Below, in pieces: positions 44,681 through 53,509 of a stretch of DNA of 64,000 bases. Where the stretch lies: positions 1-64,000 of the forward strand of contig CAYUSP010000006.1 of NCBI GenBank assembly GCA_964447405.1, written 5' to 3'. The notes under the pieces are model-generated. The model worked only from the letters and a program-made list of their open reading frames with translations. It had not been told where the DNA came from and searched no databases. The translations under genes were made by a program, and so were the position numbers. Source of the stretch: JALNZF01 sp964447405. GTDB lineage: Bacteria; Nitrospirota; UBA9217. Numbering within the stretch: the first letter of the stretch is position 1; every line of letters begins with the position of its first letter.

Positions 44681-45535
44681 TCACCTTCTCAAACTTACCC
44701 TCGCCTTCTGCAGATGCAGGTCAGGAAGATAGGATGCCTTGAAGAGCCTCAGGTTCTCCTTGTCCAGATCCTGCTCCAGGTTCAGGTAGATATATTTCGG
44801 GGGAAGAATCTTCGCGAAGTTGTTGAACATGTACTGGTAAATGCCTTTGAACTTGACGCGCGCCTTTGCAAAATGCAGGACATATGTCTCTGAATTCAGT
44901 TCCTCGCCAAGCACGAAGCCGGCCGGCTCATCATCCGCATAATAGATGCCACCGCACAGAACAAGCTCGTCATACCGGTCAAGCGCTTCCCGGCATGGTT
45001 CATAATCAGTATCAGCGGCTGTCATCTCCGAATCTGCCAACCAGTCCTCCAGGATAAAGCGCGCCTGGTCCAGCCGTTCAGAGATCAGCGGCAGCGCGTC
45101 ATGCTGGTACAGCTTGTTAAACTGCGCAAGCAGATTCCTCTTTTTGTGCAGGTTTCGTCCCGAGTAGGTGCTCATTTTTTCGACGGTGTATACATAATCC
45201 GCGTCGCCCTCTGAGCGGGCCACGTGAAATTCAGCGGGATCGAAGGCAGAAAGCCACGGCTCAGGTACCGGGTACAGAAAATCAACGCCTTGGATGATGT
45301 TTTTGAGGTACGCCATATCCATCCCGCGCACATCCCGCGTCGGCATGAGATAGACATGTCCGTCATAGGACCGTCCGCGAACGAACAGCTCCTTATCTCT
45401 CAGTACATCATAGTCGTGGTTCCCTCGAAAGAGATAGAGGTTCGCGAAGGTATATTCCGAGAGGCCGGTTGCGGCGGATACGAGGAGGGGCCCGAGCTCA
45501 TCTTTGTGATGGATGCCAAGTTTTTCGATGTGCAT
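44681..45535 (-). CDS. DUF2156-family protein (GNAT-like)
   Basis: 284-aa protein resembling the DUF2156/lysyl-phosphatidylglycerol-synthase C-terminal family, a duplicated GNAT fold. Blocks seen include TGLSEYTFANLYLFRGNH, NLHKKRNLLAQF, GGIYYADDEPAGFVLGEEL and YIYLNLEQDLDKENLRLFKA. These proteins are predicted aminoacyl or acyl transferases; the substrate is unknown. It has a consensus promoter with -10 box six bases from the ATG and no Shine-Dalgarno sequence, the clearest leaderless case in the window. Confidence 0.88.
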   Translation of the reverse strand: MHIEKLGIHHKDELGPLLVSAATGLSEYTFANLYLFRGNHDYDVLRDKELFVRGRSYDGHVYLMPTRDVRGMDMAYLKNIIQGVDFLYPVPEPWLSAFDPAEFHVARSEGDADYVYTVEKMSTYSGRNLHKKRNLLAQFNKLYQHDALPLISERLDQARFILEDWLADSEMTAADTDYEPCREALDRYDELVLCGGIYYADDEPAGFVLGEELNSETYVLHFAKARVKFKGIYQYMFNNFAKILPPKYIYLNLEQDLDKENLRLFKASYLPDLHLQKARVSLRR

Positions 45536-45541
45536 GCATCC

Positions 45542-45569
45542 ACTATAACCATTGGATGGATTTTGTCAA
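45542..45569 (-). promoter_or_regulatory. Consensus promoter of a leaderless gene
   Basis: Minus strand TTGACA (45569-45564), 16-nt spacer, TATAGT (45547-45542), then six bases to ATG 45535. The expected +1 coincides with the A of the start codon. Confidence 0.75.
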
Positions 45570-45616
45570 GATGCCGCAGACGCTCTGGTGTGCGTGGATC
45601 CCGTAGACAATGCATC

Positions 45617-46627
45617 TCACCGATTCGAATACTCCTTCTGCACCTCCGGAATTATCCGCTGGTATTCTTCATACGGGATCCGGGAGTGCCAGTTGTTGGT
45701 AAACACGCCGATCCCGATCACGAGATAGAAGAGCGCTGCAAGGATAAGGGGGTAGAGCCAGGGTTTCACGACAGTGTGTTTTTTCCCGATACCCACGGTG
45801 AGCTCGAGCGCTCCCTTTGACGGACAGCGGCTCACGCAGGTCATGCACGAGAAGCATTCTTCTGATTTCACGACCTTGTGCTGTTCAACATCGATCAACG
45901 TAGGGCAATGCTTTGTGCAGGCATGGCAATGAACGCACTTCTCTTCGTCCCTCCGCACCTTGAAGGGACTGAATCGGCCCAAGAGCCCCAGCAAAGCGCC
46001 ATACGGGCAGAGGTAGCGGCACCAGAAGTTCTTGTACAGGAACGACAGCGCTGCCAGCGCGATGAGCACGCACATGGTCAGTGTGGTCATCTCGGTGAAG
46101 AACTTCATCATGCGCACGTCAACAGCCTTGTAGTAATCGGTGATCATGAACAAGAGCATCATGTTTGGCGCCATGGCAATGCCGATCAGGAGAATGAACA
46201 TCCCGAGCAAAATGTATTTGAGCGACCGGAGGGCGATGTCCGTGAACCTGTTGATAGTGAACGTCCTGTTGAATACCTTCTCACCGATCATCCATGTGTA
46301 CTGGGACAACGTGCCGATGGGGCATATCCAGCCGCAAAAACCCTTCTTCAAGACAAGCGATACGCCAAGGATGGCGACGAACATGACAAAGCCGGACGGG
46401 TGCACGGGTTCCACTATGCCGGTGAACAGAAAATACTTAAAAGCCATGAGCCCGCCGATGGGAAGAAACGCATCGACCGAAGGAGGCCGCTGGACGAACG
46501 GCTGGCCTGGTGTTTCGAAATGCCGTACGAACTGGTAAAACTCGTGGCCGATCAGGAGCGTAAGTGCAAGGAAAGCGAACTGCGCTGCGTATCGCAGGAA
46601 CCGTATATATCGTCGTTCAGAGGTCAT
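45617..46627 (-). CDS. NapH/NosR-like polytopic Fe-S membrane protein
   Basis: 336-aa protein with about five membrane helices, two CxxxCP motifs (CGWICPIG, CRYLCPYG) on the cytoplasmic face, and two C-terminal [4Fe-4S] ferredoxin motifs (CVHCHACTKHCP, CFSCMTCVSRCP). A final helix follows at ~300-320. This is the NapH/YccM/NosR-C architecture for electron transfer from menaquinol to periplasmic or soluble partners. ATG 46627 is six bases after a TATTAT box. The longer frame adds 24 residues. No reductase neighbour identifies its partner. Confidence 0.92.
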   Translation of the reverse strand: MTSERRYIRFLRYAAQFAFLALTLLIGHEFYQFVRHFETPGQPFVQRPPSVDAFLPIGGLMAFKYFLFTGIVEPVHPSGFVMFVAILGVSLVLKKGFCGWICPIGTLSQYTWMIGEKVFNRTFTINRFTDIALRSLKYILLGMFILLIGIAMAPNMMLLFMITDYYKAVDVRMMKFFTEMTTLTMCVLIALAALSFLYKNFWCRYLCPYGALLGLLGRFSPFKVRRDEEKCVHCHACTKHCPTLIDVEQHKVVKSEECFSCMTCVSRCPSKGALELTVGIGKKHTVVKPWLYPLILAALFYLVIGIGVFTNNWHSRIPYEEYQRIIPEVQKEYSNR

Positions 46628-46633
46628 AGCGAA

Positions 46634-46639
46634 ATAATA
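46634..46639 (-). promoter_or_regulatory. -10 box abutting the NapH-like start
   Basis: TATTAT on the minus strand, exactly six bases before ATG 46627; the -35 region is weak. Confidence 0.4.
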
Positions 46640-46717
46640 CACTATCCCATGCCGAGTTGTATGACGAGAATCATAGGGATGGGGCAGGGGATAGAGCAAG
46701 GATCACGTAGCTAGGTA

Positions 46718-46790
46718 GCATGTAGCAAGGTTTTGCTATTCCTTGCTCTTTGCCCCCCGCTCTATTCCCATGCTACTTGCTACATGCCCC
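46718..46790. repeat. Inverted copies of a dispersed CTTGCTACATGC repeat
   Basis: GCATGTAGCAAG (46718-46729) is the exact inverse of CTTGCTACATGC (46776-46787), enclosing a Cys/Ala-codon-free spacer. The right side contains CTACTTGCTACATGCCCC (46773-46790), identical to 37381-37398. Confidence 0.7.
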
Positions 46791-46835
46791 ATGCTACTCG
46801 CCTTATGACCTTGTTCTCATTAATTCCCCGGCATC

Positions 46836-46864
46836 TTACAATTTCATGGAAAGTATGATATTTT
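46836..46864 (+). promoter_or_regulatory. Putative promoter abutting the acyl-CoA synthetase alpha start
   Basis: TTACAA 46836-46841, 17-nt spacer, TATTTT 46859-46864, six bases before ATG 46871; no Shine-Dalgarno sequence. The -35 match is weak. Confidence 0.4.
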
Positions 46865-46870
46865 CTATTC

Positions 46871-48244
46871 ATGGCCCACATCCTCCATGATTTTTTCTAT
46901 CCCGGATCTGTCGCGCTCATCGGCGCGACGGACAAGCCGGACAAACCCGGCACACACATCCTGGAGAACCTTGCCCAGTTCACCGGTGCGGTCTATCCGG
47001 TGAATCCCAAGCATGAGTCGCTCCTCGGCCACCGCTGTTATCCTTCCATTCTGGCAATTTCTGACCGGATCGACCTTGCCATAATCGCCCTGCCTGCCCA
47101 GCTTGTGGAACGGGAGCTCGACGCAATCCATGAAAAAGGCATCCCTTGCGCGATCCTCATCAGTTCCGGTTTTGCCGAAGCAGGCGAAGCAGGTATGGCC
47201 ATGCAGAAGCACATTGCCGAAAAGGCCAGGCAATACCACATCCGCATCATCGGTCCGAACGCCCTCGGCGTATACAATACCGACAACGGCCTGGACAGTT
47301 TCTTCGTTTCCCGGAAGCGCGTGGCACGGTCCGCAATCGGACGACTCTCGATCATATCCCAGAGCGGCGCACTCACCGTCATTCTGATGGAAGCGCTCGC
47401 GCGCGACGGTATGGGCATCGCCAAGGCAATGAACTACGGCAACCGTCTGGATGTGGATGAATCCGATGCACTCGATTATCTGGCTGACGATCCGCAGACC
47501 GGAGCTGTCGCGATGTATATGGAATCGGTTGCGAACGGACGAAAGTTCCTTGCCGCAGCAAAGGCATTCGCCGCGAAGAAGCCGCTCGTCATCTGGAAGG
47601 CGGGCAAGCACGAACTGGGCGCTGCCGCCGTGGCAACACATACCGCAACACTGGCCGGGACCTACGGGCTGTACCAGGCGGCCTTCAGGCAGGCTGGCGC
47701 GGTCGAGGCCTCAGGCTTCGACCATTTGATCGACATAGCAAAGGCAATCGCAATCATGGAACATCCGTGCGCTGGCAACCGGCTTCTGATCGTCACGAAC
47801 GGCGGAGGCATGGCTGTTGCGGCCGCGGACCAGGCGGAGCAGGAAGGTTTTATCATGCCCCCCCTGCCGCAGGAGGCGCGTGAGAAGCTCGGCCGCGCGT
47901 ACCCGCCGTTCTTCGTCACGCGAAATCCCGTCGATGTGACCGGGAGCGGCGGAAATACTGACTTCAGCACCGCGCTCACGGTGGCGCTCCCTCATTATGA
48001 TGCCGCAATTGTGATCATGCTCATGGGCACCACCAGAGTGACTGAAGAGGCAGTGGAACTCATTGCCCGGGCTTGTCATGCGGCGAAAAAGCCGGTCGCC
48101 TGCTGCATTCTGCAGGGGCTTGGCTATACCCAGGAGGCAATGCACTCTCTGGTAAAGCTTGGCATACCGGCTTATCCCTCCCCGGAGCGTGCAGTCCGGG
48201 CTCTGGCCGCGCTTCGGAAAACAAAAAAAGGCGGCTGCACTTAG
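46871..48244 (+). CDS. ADP-forming acetyl/acyl-CoA synthetase, alpha subunit
   Basis: 457-aa CoA-binding and CoA-ligase subunit of ADP-forming acyl-CoA synthetase (acyl-CoA + ADP + Pi to acid + CoA + ATP). Visible are the Rossmann start FYPGSVALIGATDKPDKPG, the VPAIL-like FAEAG segment, IIGPNALGVYNT, the SQSGALTV block, and the phospho-His region VATHTATLAGTYGLYQAAFR, where the His is the family's catalytic phosphohistidine. It abuts the beta subunit with no gap. It probably conserves energy by substrate-level phosphorylation during acetate or fatty-acid production, or runs in reverse to activate acetate. Confidence 0.93.
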   Translation: MAHILHDFFYPGSVALIGATDKPDKPGTHILENLAQFTGAVYPVNPKHESLLGHRCYPSILAISDRIDLAIIALPAQLVERELDAIHEKGIPCAILISSGFAEAGEAGMAMQKHIAEKARQYHIRIIGPNALGVYNTDNGLDSFFVSRKRVARSAIGRLSIISQSGALTVILMEALARDGMGIAKAMNYGNRLDVDESDALDYLADDPQTGAVAMYMESVANGRKFLAAAKAFAAKKPLVIWKAGKHELGAAAVATHTATLAGTYGLYQAAFRQAGAVEASGFDHLIDIAKAIAIMEHPCAGNRLLIVTNGGGMAVAAADQAEQEGFIMPPLPQEAREKLGRAYPPFFVTRNPVDVTGSGGNTDFSTALTVALPHYDAAIVIMLMGTTRVTEEAVELIARACHAAKKPVACCILQGLGYTQEAMHSLVKLGIPAYPSPERAVRALAALRKTKKGGCT

Positions 48245-48946
48245 ATGACGACACCTCGCAACATACTACAAACGGCCTTGCGGGAGGGGCGCAGAACCCT
48301 CTTCGAACACGAAGCCAAGGCGCTTGTTCACGCAGTCGGCATCATGGTGCCGCGGTCCGCGATTGCGCCCGCGGATGACCTGAATGCCATAATCACCGCG
48401 GCAGAGTCCCTTGGATTCCCGTTGGCGCTCAAGGCGGTTTCCCCCGACATCCTGCACAAGACCGAAGCAGGCGCCGTGATGCTGAACATCACCTCCAGCA
48501 AAGGCCTTTCAGCCTCGATCGCTGCCATGAAGAACATGATTGCTGCGCGGGCACCCGGCGCCGCGATCCGTCATTTCCTTCTCGAAAAAATGATGCCGCA
48601 GGGTCTCGAACTTCTGATCGGCTGCATGCGCGACGAGCAATTCGGCCCTTCCGTGGCATTCGGACTCGGAGGCGTATGGGTCGAAGCGCTTAAGGACGCG
48701 GTCTTCGGAATATTACCGCTCGACCATGAGGAAATGACCGCGATGATCGCGGAAACGCGGGCGGGCATGTTCCTGAAGGGCTTCCGAGGCAGCCCTCCGC
48801 TTGACGAAGAAGCGGTGCACCTGATCATCACGAACCTTGCGCAATTGATGGAGGACCTTCCGGAGATCAGGGAGATAGACCTCAATCCGGTCCGCGTCTA
48901 TGCGCGGGGAGCTTCGGCGCTTGATGTCAGGATCATATTGCAATAA
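48245..48946 (+). CDS. ADP-forming acetyl/acyl-CoA synthetase, beta subunit (ATP-grasp)
   Basis: 233-aa ATP-grasp subunit pairing with the upstream alpha subunit. It shows ALREGRRTLFEHEAKALVH, the ATP-contact FPLALKAVSPDILHKTEAGA, MLNITSS, the QFGPSVAFGLGGVWVEALKD block and the metal-binding EIDLNPVRVYARG. The length matches separately encoded beta subunits. Its ATG follows the alpha stop directly (TAGATG), consistent with stoichiometric, coupled translation. Confidence 0.94.
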   Translation: MTTPRNILQTALREGRRTLFEHEAKALVHAVGIMVPRSAIAPADDLNAIITAAESLGFPLALKAVSPDILHKTEAGAVMLNITSSKGLSASIAAMKNMIAARAPGAAIRHFLLEKMMPQGLELLIGCMRDEQFGPSVAFGLGGVWVEALKDAVFGILPLDHEEMTAMIAETRAGMFLKGFRGSPPLDEEAVHLIITNLAQLMEDLPEIREIDLNPVRVYARGASALDVRIILQ

Positions 48947-48965
48947 TCCTAAAATCTTCAGGTGG

Positions 48966-49095
48966 AACCACGGATGAACACGGTTAAGATCCAAAATCTA
49001 CAACTAACTGTGAAAAAGAGATTCGCCCAATTAGTGATAATAATTTTTGACTTAACTCTTTAAACATCTGCGTTTATCCGTGTTCATCCGTGGTT
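48966..49095. repeat. Inverted dispersed repeat (18-bp arms)
   Basis: AACCACGGATGAACACGG (48966-48983) and its perfect inverse (49078-49095) flank an AT-rich ~95-bp core in the gap after the beta subunit. A partial copy (AACCACGGATG) lies near 37361. It is a known style of non-coding repeat; no transposase was found. Confidence 0.75.
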
Positions 49096-49190
49096 AAATT
49101 CTCTTTTTAGACATAACGCTCAAACGGGACATGTCTTGTACTCACGGATTTTCACCGCTGTTCGACCACCACCGCCTGCGAACAATCGAA

Positions 49191-50156
49191 TCAAGATGCT
49201 TCCCCGCACAACACGACCGTCTCACCCAGTGCCTTTGTTTTGATTTTCCTGAAGCCGGCTTTCATGAGCCATGCCTTAATTTCTTGAGGAGTGTAGCATC
49301 TGCCAGCTGACGTGTTCACGAGCATATTGATGGAAAAGAGCGCACCCGGCACAGGTGAAGCCTTGTTCTCATTCAGAAGAAACTCTTGTATTGCCACCTT
49401 GCCTTTCGGATTCAGCGCAAAGCGGGCTTTCATCAGGAGCTCGATGCTCTCGTGTTCTGAAAGTGAATGCAAGATCTGACTCACGAAGACGAGGTCGTAA
49501 CCTGAACCAATGTCATCGCCGTGAAAATCCCCGCCCCTGAAATTGATGTTCCCGACTTTCGCTGCCTGTACGATCTTGCGCGATACAGCGAGCGTATTCG
49601 GCAGGTCGAACAGGGTGACCGCGACGTTCTTGCGCGCCATCTCCATGCTGTACGTCCCCGGACCGCCGCCGAGGTCAAGAGCTTTTTTCACGCCCCGCAT
49701 GCCGATTGCCTCGACGACCTCCTTTGCACGGAACACCGCGTTGTTATGCATGGCCCTGATAAACGCCTCATGGTCCCGGCCTCCCGCGCGGTTAGGCAGG
49801 CCCGTCCTCACCACCTCGTCAAGGCCGGACCAGCTCTTCCACAATGCGTCCATATGGCGCAGCATATCGCCCTGGTACCAGGGTGAGTCCTTCAGCAGGA
49901 ACCTGGCGGCAACGGAAGTGTTCCGATATTTCCCCGCAGCCTTTCTGAGCAGGCCAAGCGCTGTGACCGCATCGAGCAGGATCTCCGTTGCCCGTCCACT
50001 CGTTTTTATTTCCCGGGCAATTTCGGATGCGGTCTTTGGCGTTTGTAGAAACTCAAAAACCTTATAATTGTTCGCAGTCAGGATAACGCGGGTTGCGCGA
50101 AAGCCTCCTGAAAGCCGCCTGAAGTCCTGAAGCTGTGTCATGAGCGATCTGTTCAT
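49191..50156 (-). CDS. SAM-dependent O-methyltransferase (acetylserotonin-OMT-like)
   Basis: 321-aa class I methyltransferase with an N-terminal winged-helix dimerisation domain (~10-95: TASEIAREIKTSGRATEILLDA) and a Rossmann domain with the SAM motif ALDLGGGPGTYSMEM. Then come TLFDLPNTL, the acidic GGDFHGDDIGSGYDLVFVSQ, and the catalytic region QILHSLSEHES. Related enzymes methylate small phenolic, polyketide or cofactor intermediates; the substrate is unknown. ATG 50156 has AAGGAGGA 7 nt upstream; the longer frame is leader. Confidence 0.9.
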   Translation of the reverse strand: MNRSLMTQLQDFRRLSGGFRATRVILTANNYKVFEFLQTPKTASEIAREIKTSGRATEILLDAVTALGLLRKAAGKYRNTSVAARFLLKDSPWYQGDMLRHMDALWKSWSGLDEVVRTGLPNRAGGRDHEAFIRAMHNNAVFRAKEVVEAIGMRGVKKALDLGGGPGTYSMEMARKNVAVTLFDLPNTLAVSRKIVQAAKVGNINFRGGDFHGDDIGSGYDLVFVSQILHSLSEHESIELLMKARFALNPKGKVAIQEFLLNENKASPVPGALFSINMLVNTSAGRCYTPQEIKAWLMKAGFRKIKTKALGETVVLCGEAS

Positions 50157-50399
50157 GGGATACTCCTCCTTATGCTTGCGCAAAGCACGCGGCCAGTTTC
50201 CTGGCTGTTGTGTATTCTCAGGTGATGCCGCCCCATCCTGAGCACTACTGTAAAAGCGAAACAACCTGATGTCAATTTGATTTTACAGCTTGAGAACTTT
50301 CTGTTACACTCGTTCTGTTTGCGGGTGTATTCGTTCGGCGCAGCTTCAGATTGATCCTGCCTGAGACGAGGCTATACAAACAGAATTCCTTGCATCTCT

Positions 50400-51191
50400 A
50401 TGCTTTCTGAACTCTTCACCTATCTGACAACCTCATGCCCACCGTTCGTCCGCCACATGGACTATCTCTATGAGGCGATCGCCATGCGGGGCAGATACCA
50501 GCGCAACCGTCTGGCCTGGCAGCCTCACCTCGAGCAATCGCAAAAGTTCATCCTTGCCTCAGCGGAGAAATGCAGGAATAGAAACACTGTGGTCGTACTC
50601 GGTGCCGGGCTTCTGCTCGATGTCCCTCTCGAAAAGCTGTCGTTATTGTTTAAAGAGGTCACCCTCCTGGATATCGTTTTCCTTCCCGAGGTCCGCAGGG
50701 CTATAAGACTCTTTAAGAATGTGAAGCTTGTCCAACGCGACGTTACCGGTATTGCCGAGACCGTATATAATAACATACGTCATGGCAGCCGGGCTCTTCC
50801 CGAGTCCAAACCAGCGGTCCCTGAAATTACTGCGGACACCGGCCTCGTTGTTTCCCTGAACATCCTGTCCCAGCTCTGGGTGATGCCTCGTGCCTATGTA
50901 CTAACAAAGCTGCCCGGCCTCGATGAAGAACAGGTCAATGACTGGTGCCTTCAGATCGTGCAGGCGCATTACGATCTTCTTCACTCTCTGTCGTGCGATG
51001 TCTGTCTCATCGCGGATAGAGAATTTCTGAAGCATGACCGGCTGGGTACCTTAATCAGCAGGGATTCGACCATATACGGATTACCCCTGCCTGCGCCTGA
51101 CACGTCCTGGATGTGGGACATCGCCCCCCTGGGAGAGAAGAGCCGTTTTGCTTCAAAAACGCTGCATGTGGGGGCATGGCATGTCCGGTAA
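50400..51191 (+). CDS. Rossmann-fold methyltransferase-like protein of unknown function
   Basis: 263-aa soluble protein. A SAM-binding-like glycine loop is visible (NTVVVLGAGLLLDVPL, ~60-75), followed by an acidic strand end (VTLLDIVFLPEV) and QRDVTG, the order expected of class I methyltransferases, but no named family was recognised. The C-terminal half has several Trp/Tyr residues and no clear motif. It overlaps the following GNAT gene by 11 bp, so the two form an operon. No ribosome site is evident at the ATG. Confidence 0.65.
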   Translation: MLSELFTYLTTSCPPFVRHMDYLYEAIAMRGRYQRNRLAWQPHLEQSQKFILASAEKCRNRNTVVVLGAGLLLDVPLEKLSLLFKEVTLLDIVFLPEVRRAIRLFKNVKLVQRDVTGIAETVYNNIRHGSRALPESKPAVPEITADTGLVVSLNILSQLWVMPRAYVLTKLPGLDEEQVNDWCLQIVQAHYDLLHSLSCDVCLIADREFLKHDRLGTLISRDSTIYGLPLPAPDTSWMWDIAPLGEKSRFASKTLHVGAWHVR

Positions 51192-51702
51192 CCAAAGGGA
51201 GAACAGGATCATAGCCGTGGCAGCAAAAAACCAGGTTCGGATCGTTGAAAGCCTGGCGAGGGAGATCTGGACTGAACACTATACCCCGATTATCGGCAGA
51301 GAGCAGGTCGAATATATGCTTGAGAAATTTCAGTCAGCGAAAGCGATCATGGATCAGATCAAGGAAGGCATGCTCTATTATCTCATCGAACTTGACAGCG
51401 CGCCGATCGGGTATGTGGCCGTATTACCGAAGGAGAAGGAGCGGGAATTGTTCCTGAGCAAGATTTATGTGCGTTCTGCGGACCGGGGCAAGGGCTATGG
51501 AAGGAAGGCCATGCAGTTTGCCGAATCGCTTGCGATGGACAGGGGCCTAAACAAAATCGCTCTCACCGTGAACAAACAAAACCTTGAAAGCATCAACGCG
51601 TACGAAAAGCTCGGCTTTCGGAATATTGGTTCACTGGTCCAGGACATCGGCAGCGGCTTCATCATGGACGACTATCGATTGGAAAAAACAGTAGCGCGGT
51701 AA
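51181..51702 (+). CDS. GNAT-family N-acetyltransferase
   Basis: 173-aa GNAT. The acetyl-CoA loop RGKGYGRKAM (motif A), preceding strand LFLSKIYVRSADR, and C-terminal NLESINAYEKLGFRNIG (motif B) are canonical. ATG 51181 overlaps the end of the upstream methyltransferase-like gene, which suggests coupled translation and a shared pathway. The acceptor is unknown, possibly a protein or small amine. The C-terminal DIGSGFIMDDYRLEK is common in ribosomal-protein and putrescine-type acetyltransferases. Confidence 0.9.
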   Translation: MSGNQRENRIIAVAAKNQVRIVESLAREIWTEHYTPIIGREQVEYMLEKFQSAKAIMDQIKEGMLYYLIELDSAPIGYVAVLPKEKERELFLSKIYVRSADRGKGYGRKAMQFAESLAMDRGLNKIALTVNKQNLESINAYEKLGFRNIGSLVQDIGSGFIMDDYRLEKTVAR

Positions 51703-51753
51703 TGATCGCCGCGCCACAGCCGTTTTTCATCCTGATGAGTGTCCGGTCACGCT

Positions 51754-52314
51754 CTATTTTCCCTTACCCCGCGACATTCCCCGATCGCTGCCCATGCTGT
51801 CACGGCCTTTCATGTCACGCCCTTTGTCTTCCTGTCTTTCCGCTTTTTCCATGCGCTCTTTGTCACCACGGCCTTGATGCTTCATTGCCTCCCGGGCCTC
51901 GTGTCTCACGCTCTTAACCTGGGAAATAGCCGGGCCAAGCTTCATACCAAGCTGTTTTGCTATCTGGCCCCAGCCCATGACCGGGGGGCCCAGGCGCATG
52001 GTCATGACCTTCTGGATATTTTCATCGGTAATACCCCCTGGCATCTTCTGTGCCAGGCTGAGTGATATCGAAATCTCGCCGTATCCCATCTTTTTTTCGC
52101 GAAGACCCTGGACCTGCGCACTACTTGCGCCAAACTCTTTTTCGATCCGGTGTTTGACCGCTTTTTCGCCCTCGCCTTTTCCCGCCGTATCGTCGATCCC
52201 GGCAGCTTCTGTCCGCAGCTGTTTCTCCTCATTCGACTCTACTGCCCACGCCATGCCGTTAAGGAACAGGAACAACGCGAACAGGCATACGATCTGATAG
52301 TGATAACGCTTCAT
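51754..52314 (-). CDS. Exported protein with charged low-complexity tail
   Basis: 186-aa protein with a signal peptide (residues ~6-24, AWA cleavage). A middle helical domain (~45-135, containing GYGEISISLSLAQKMPGGIT and MGWGQIAKQLGMKLG) precedes a low-complexity tail (~138-186) rich in Arg/Lys/Glu/Asp/Gly (GRGDKERMEKAERQEDKGRD...), ending RGKGK. No domain was recognised. GGAGG precedes the ATG. It is one of four exported proteins in the 51.7-57.1 kb region sharing this tail type, next to an outer-membrane barrel gene. Confidence 0.75.
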   Translation of the reverse strand: MKRYHYQIVCLFALFLFLNGMAWAVESNEEKQLRTEAAGIDDTAGKGEGEKAVKHRIEKEFGASSAQVQGLREKKMGYGEISISLSLAQKMPGGITDENIQKVMTMRLGPPVMGWGQIAKQLGMKLGPAISQVKSVRHEAREAMKHQGRGDKERMEKAERQEDKGRDMKGRDSMGSDRGMSRGKGK

Positions 52315-52388
52315 TGTTGTATCCTCCCTGTACTTCGGCGGTCACTACGCAACACGTGTCCGGTTAATGTAGGTCTGCAGCCACTCGC

Positions 52389-53339
52389 TTAGTAGTCATA
52401 GAGCAATCCAATGCTGAAAATATTATTCGTTGTCTCCGTACCAGGCACCGAGGAGTCGCCCACTTCCCGGTCATATCCGGCATTCACGCTCCATCCATCC
52501 ATGAAACGCCAGGTCCAGTCAAAGGTCACCGTATTCGAGGTCACTTCAAAATCAGCGGGTTCCTTGTAGGTCCGGGCCAGCGTGCTGTATCCCAGACCTA
52601 GCGTGGCATGGGGAGTCAGCGCATAACCGGCCCACAAGCCAACGGAATTGCCTTGATAGGTATAAAAATCTGACTTTGCAGTGTTCTGTTCATATTCGTA
52701 CACGCCTCTGAGCCAGACATCACTGGTAATCATCGCCCTCAGGCTGAGCGATCCTCCATAGGCGCTGCTTTCCCGAAGGGCGTCATCGTACGACTTCGAT
52801 GCTGCCTTCAGGTTCGCTCTCCCGGAAAAGACATCACTGAAACGCTGCGAGATGCCGGCGCTCACCGACGCGATGGTGAAGTTGAATTGATTGAATGTGC
52901 TGTATGCGGTATGTGCCAGCCCAACTCGCAGCAGCAAGGTCGTGTCACTGGCAAGGTCCGTTAGTAAGCCGAGATCAGCTCGCAGGTTGGTTGAGAAATC
53001 CCCCTTTTTCCGATCGGCCCGCCCGCCGCCCCCCCCTGCTCCGGTGCCAGTTCCCGCAGTTGTCACGCCCGGATTGTCATCCAATCCATTCTTTTGCATG
53101 ATTGTTGGCGCTCCAGGACCGCTGCCGCCGCTTCCCGAGGATCCTCCCCTCGTATCAACCGCTGCTGATGATGACGGAACAATGTTTGGATTATCGGCAA
53201 CCAGTCCTATGACATTGTCCTCATACGTTTCGCGCACTTCAACACCAAGGGTGATCTCGGCCTTCGCGGGCCCGGCACACGCGATCGTCACGATGACTGC
53301 CAGCAATGCTGTGATCTTAAATTTTTGTATCCTGTGCAT
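52389..53339 (-). CDS. Outer-membrane beta-barrel protein (porin-like)
   Basis: 316-aa exported protein. The signal peptide ends AKA (~28). Residues ~29-115 include a Gly/Ser-rich disordered loop (GGSSGSGGSGPGAP, GTGTGAGGGGGRADRKKGD). The remainder shows alternating amphipathic beta strands with aromatic girdles (TTLLLRVGLAHTAYS, LRAMITSDVWLRGVYEYEQ, FDWTWRFMDGWSVNAGYDRE), ending in GLLYDY. It resembles the putative beta-barrel porin-2 or exopolysaccharide-associated barrel families. GGAGGAAA lies 5 nt before the ATG; TATAAT lies upstream. Confidence 0.8.
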   Translation of the reverse strand: MHRIQKFKITALLAVIVTIACAGPAKAEITLGVEVRETYEDNVIGLVADNPNIVPSSSAAVDTRGGSSGSGGSGPGAPTIMQKNGLDDNPGVTTAGTGTGAGGGGGRADRKKGDFSTNLRADLGLLTDLASDTTLLLRVGLAHTAYSTFNQFNFTIASVSAGISQRFSDVFSGRANLKAASKSYDDALRESSAYGGSLSLRAMITSDVWLRGVYEYEQNTAKSDFYTYQGNSVGLWAGYALTPHATLGLGYSTLARTYKEPADFEVTSNTVTFDWTWRFMDGWSVNAGYDREVGDSSVPGTETTNNIFSIGLLYDY

Positions 53340-53456
53340 TATAGTTTCCTCCGGAATGTTCTCTCAATGGGATTATATAGGTCTGAATAAAGCCAGGCTA
53401 TTTTTATAATTATATCATGTTTGCCGGAGGTTTCATGACGTCAGTATTGGCTTGAT

Positions 53457-53492
53457 AAAAAAAGCGCCGGGGGAGGAATCGCTCCCCCGACG
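53457..53492 (-). terminator. Rho-independent terminator of the 53510 gene/ECF operon
   Basis: 11-bp stem CGCCGGGGGAG/CTCCCCCGACG (53465-53475/53482-53492, one G-U pair in the RNA) with a 6-nt loop, followed on the minus strand by seven T. It marks the end of the ECF-headed transcript. Confidence 0.9.
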
Positions 53493-53509
53493 CCGACTAT
53501 CCGGTGTTA

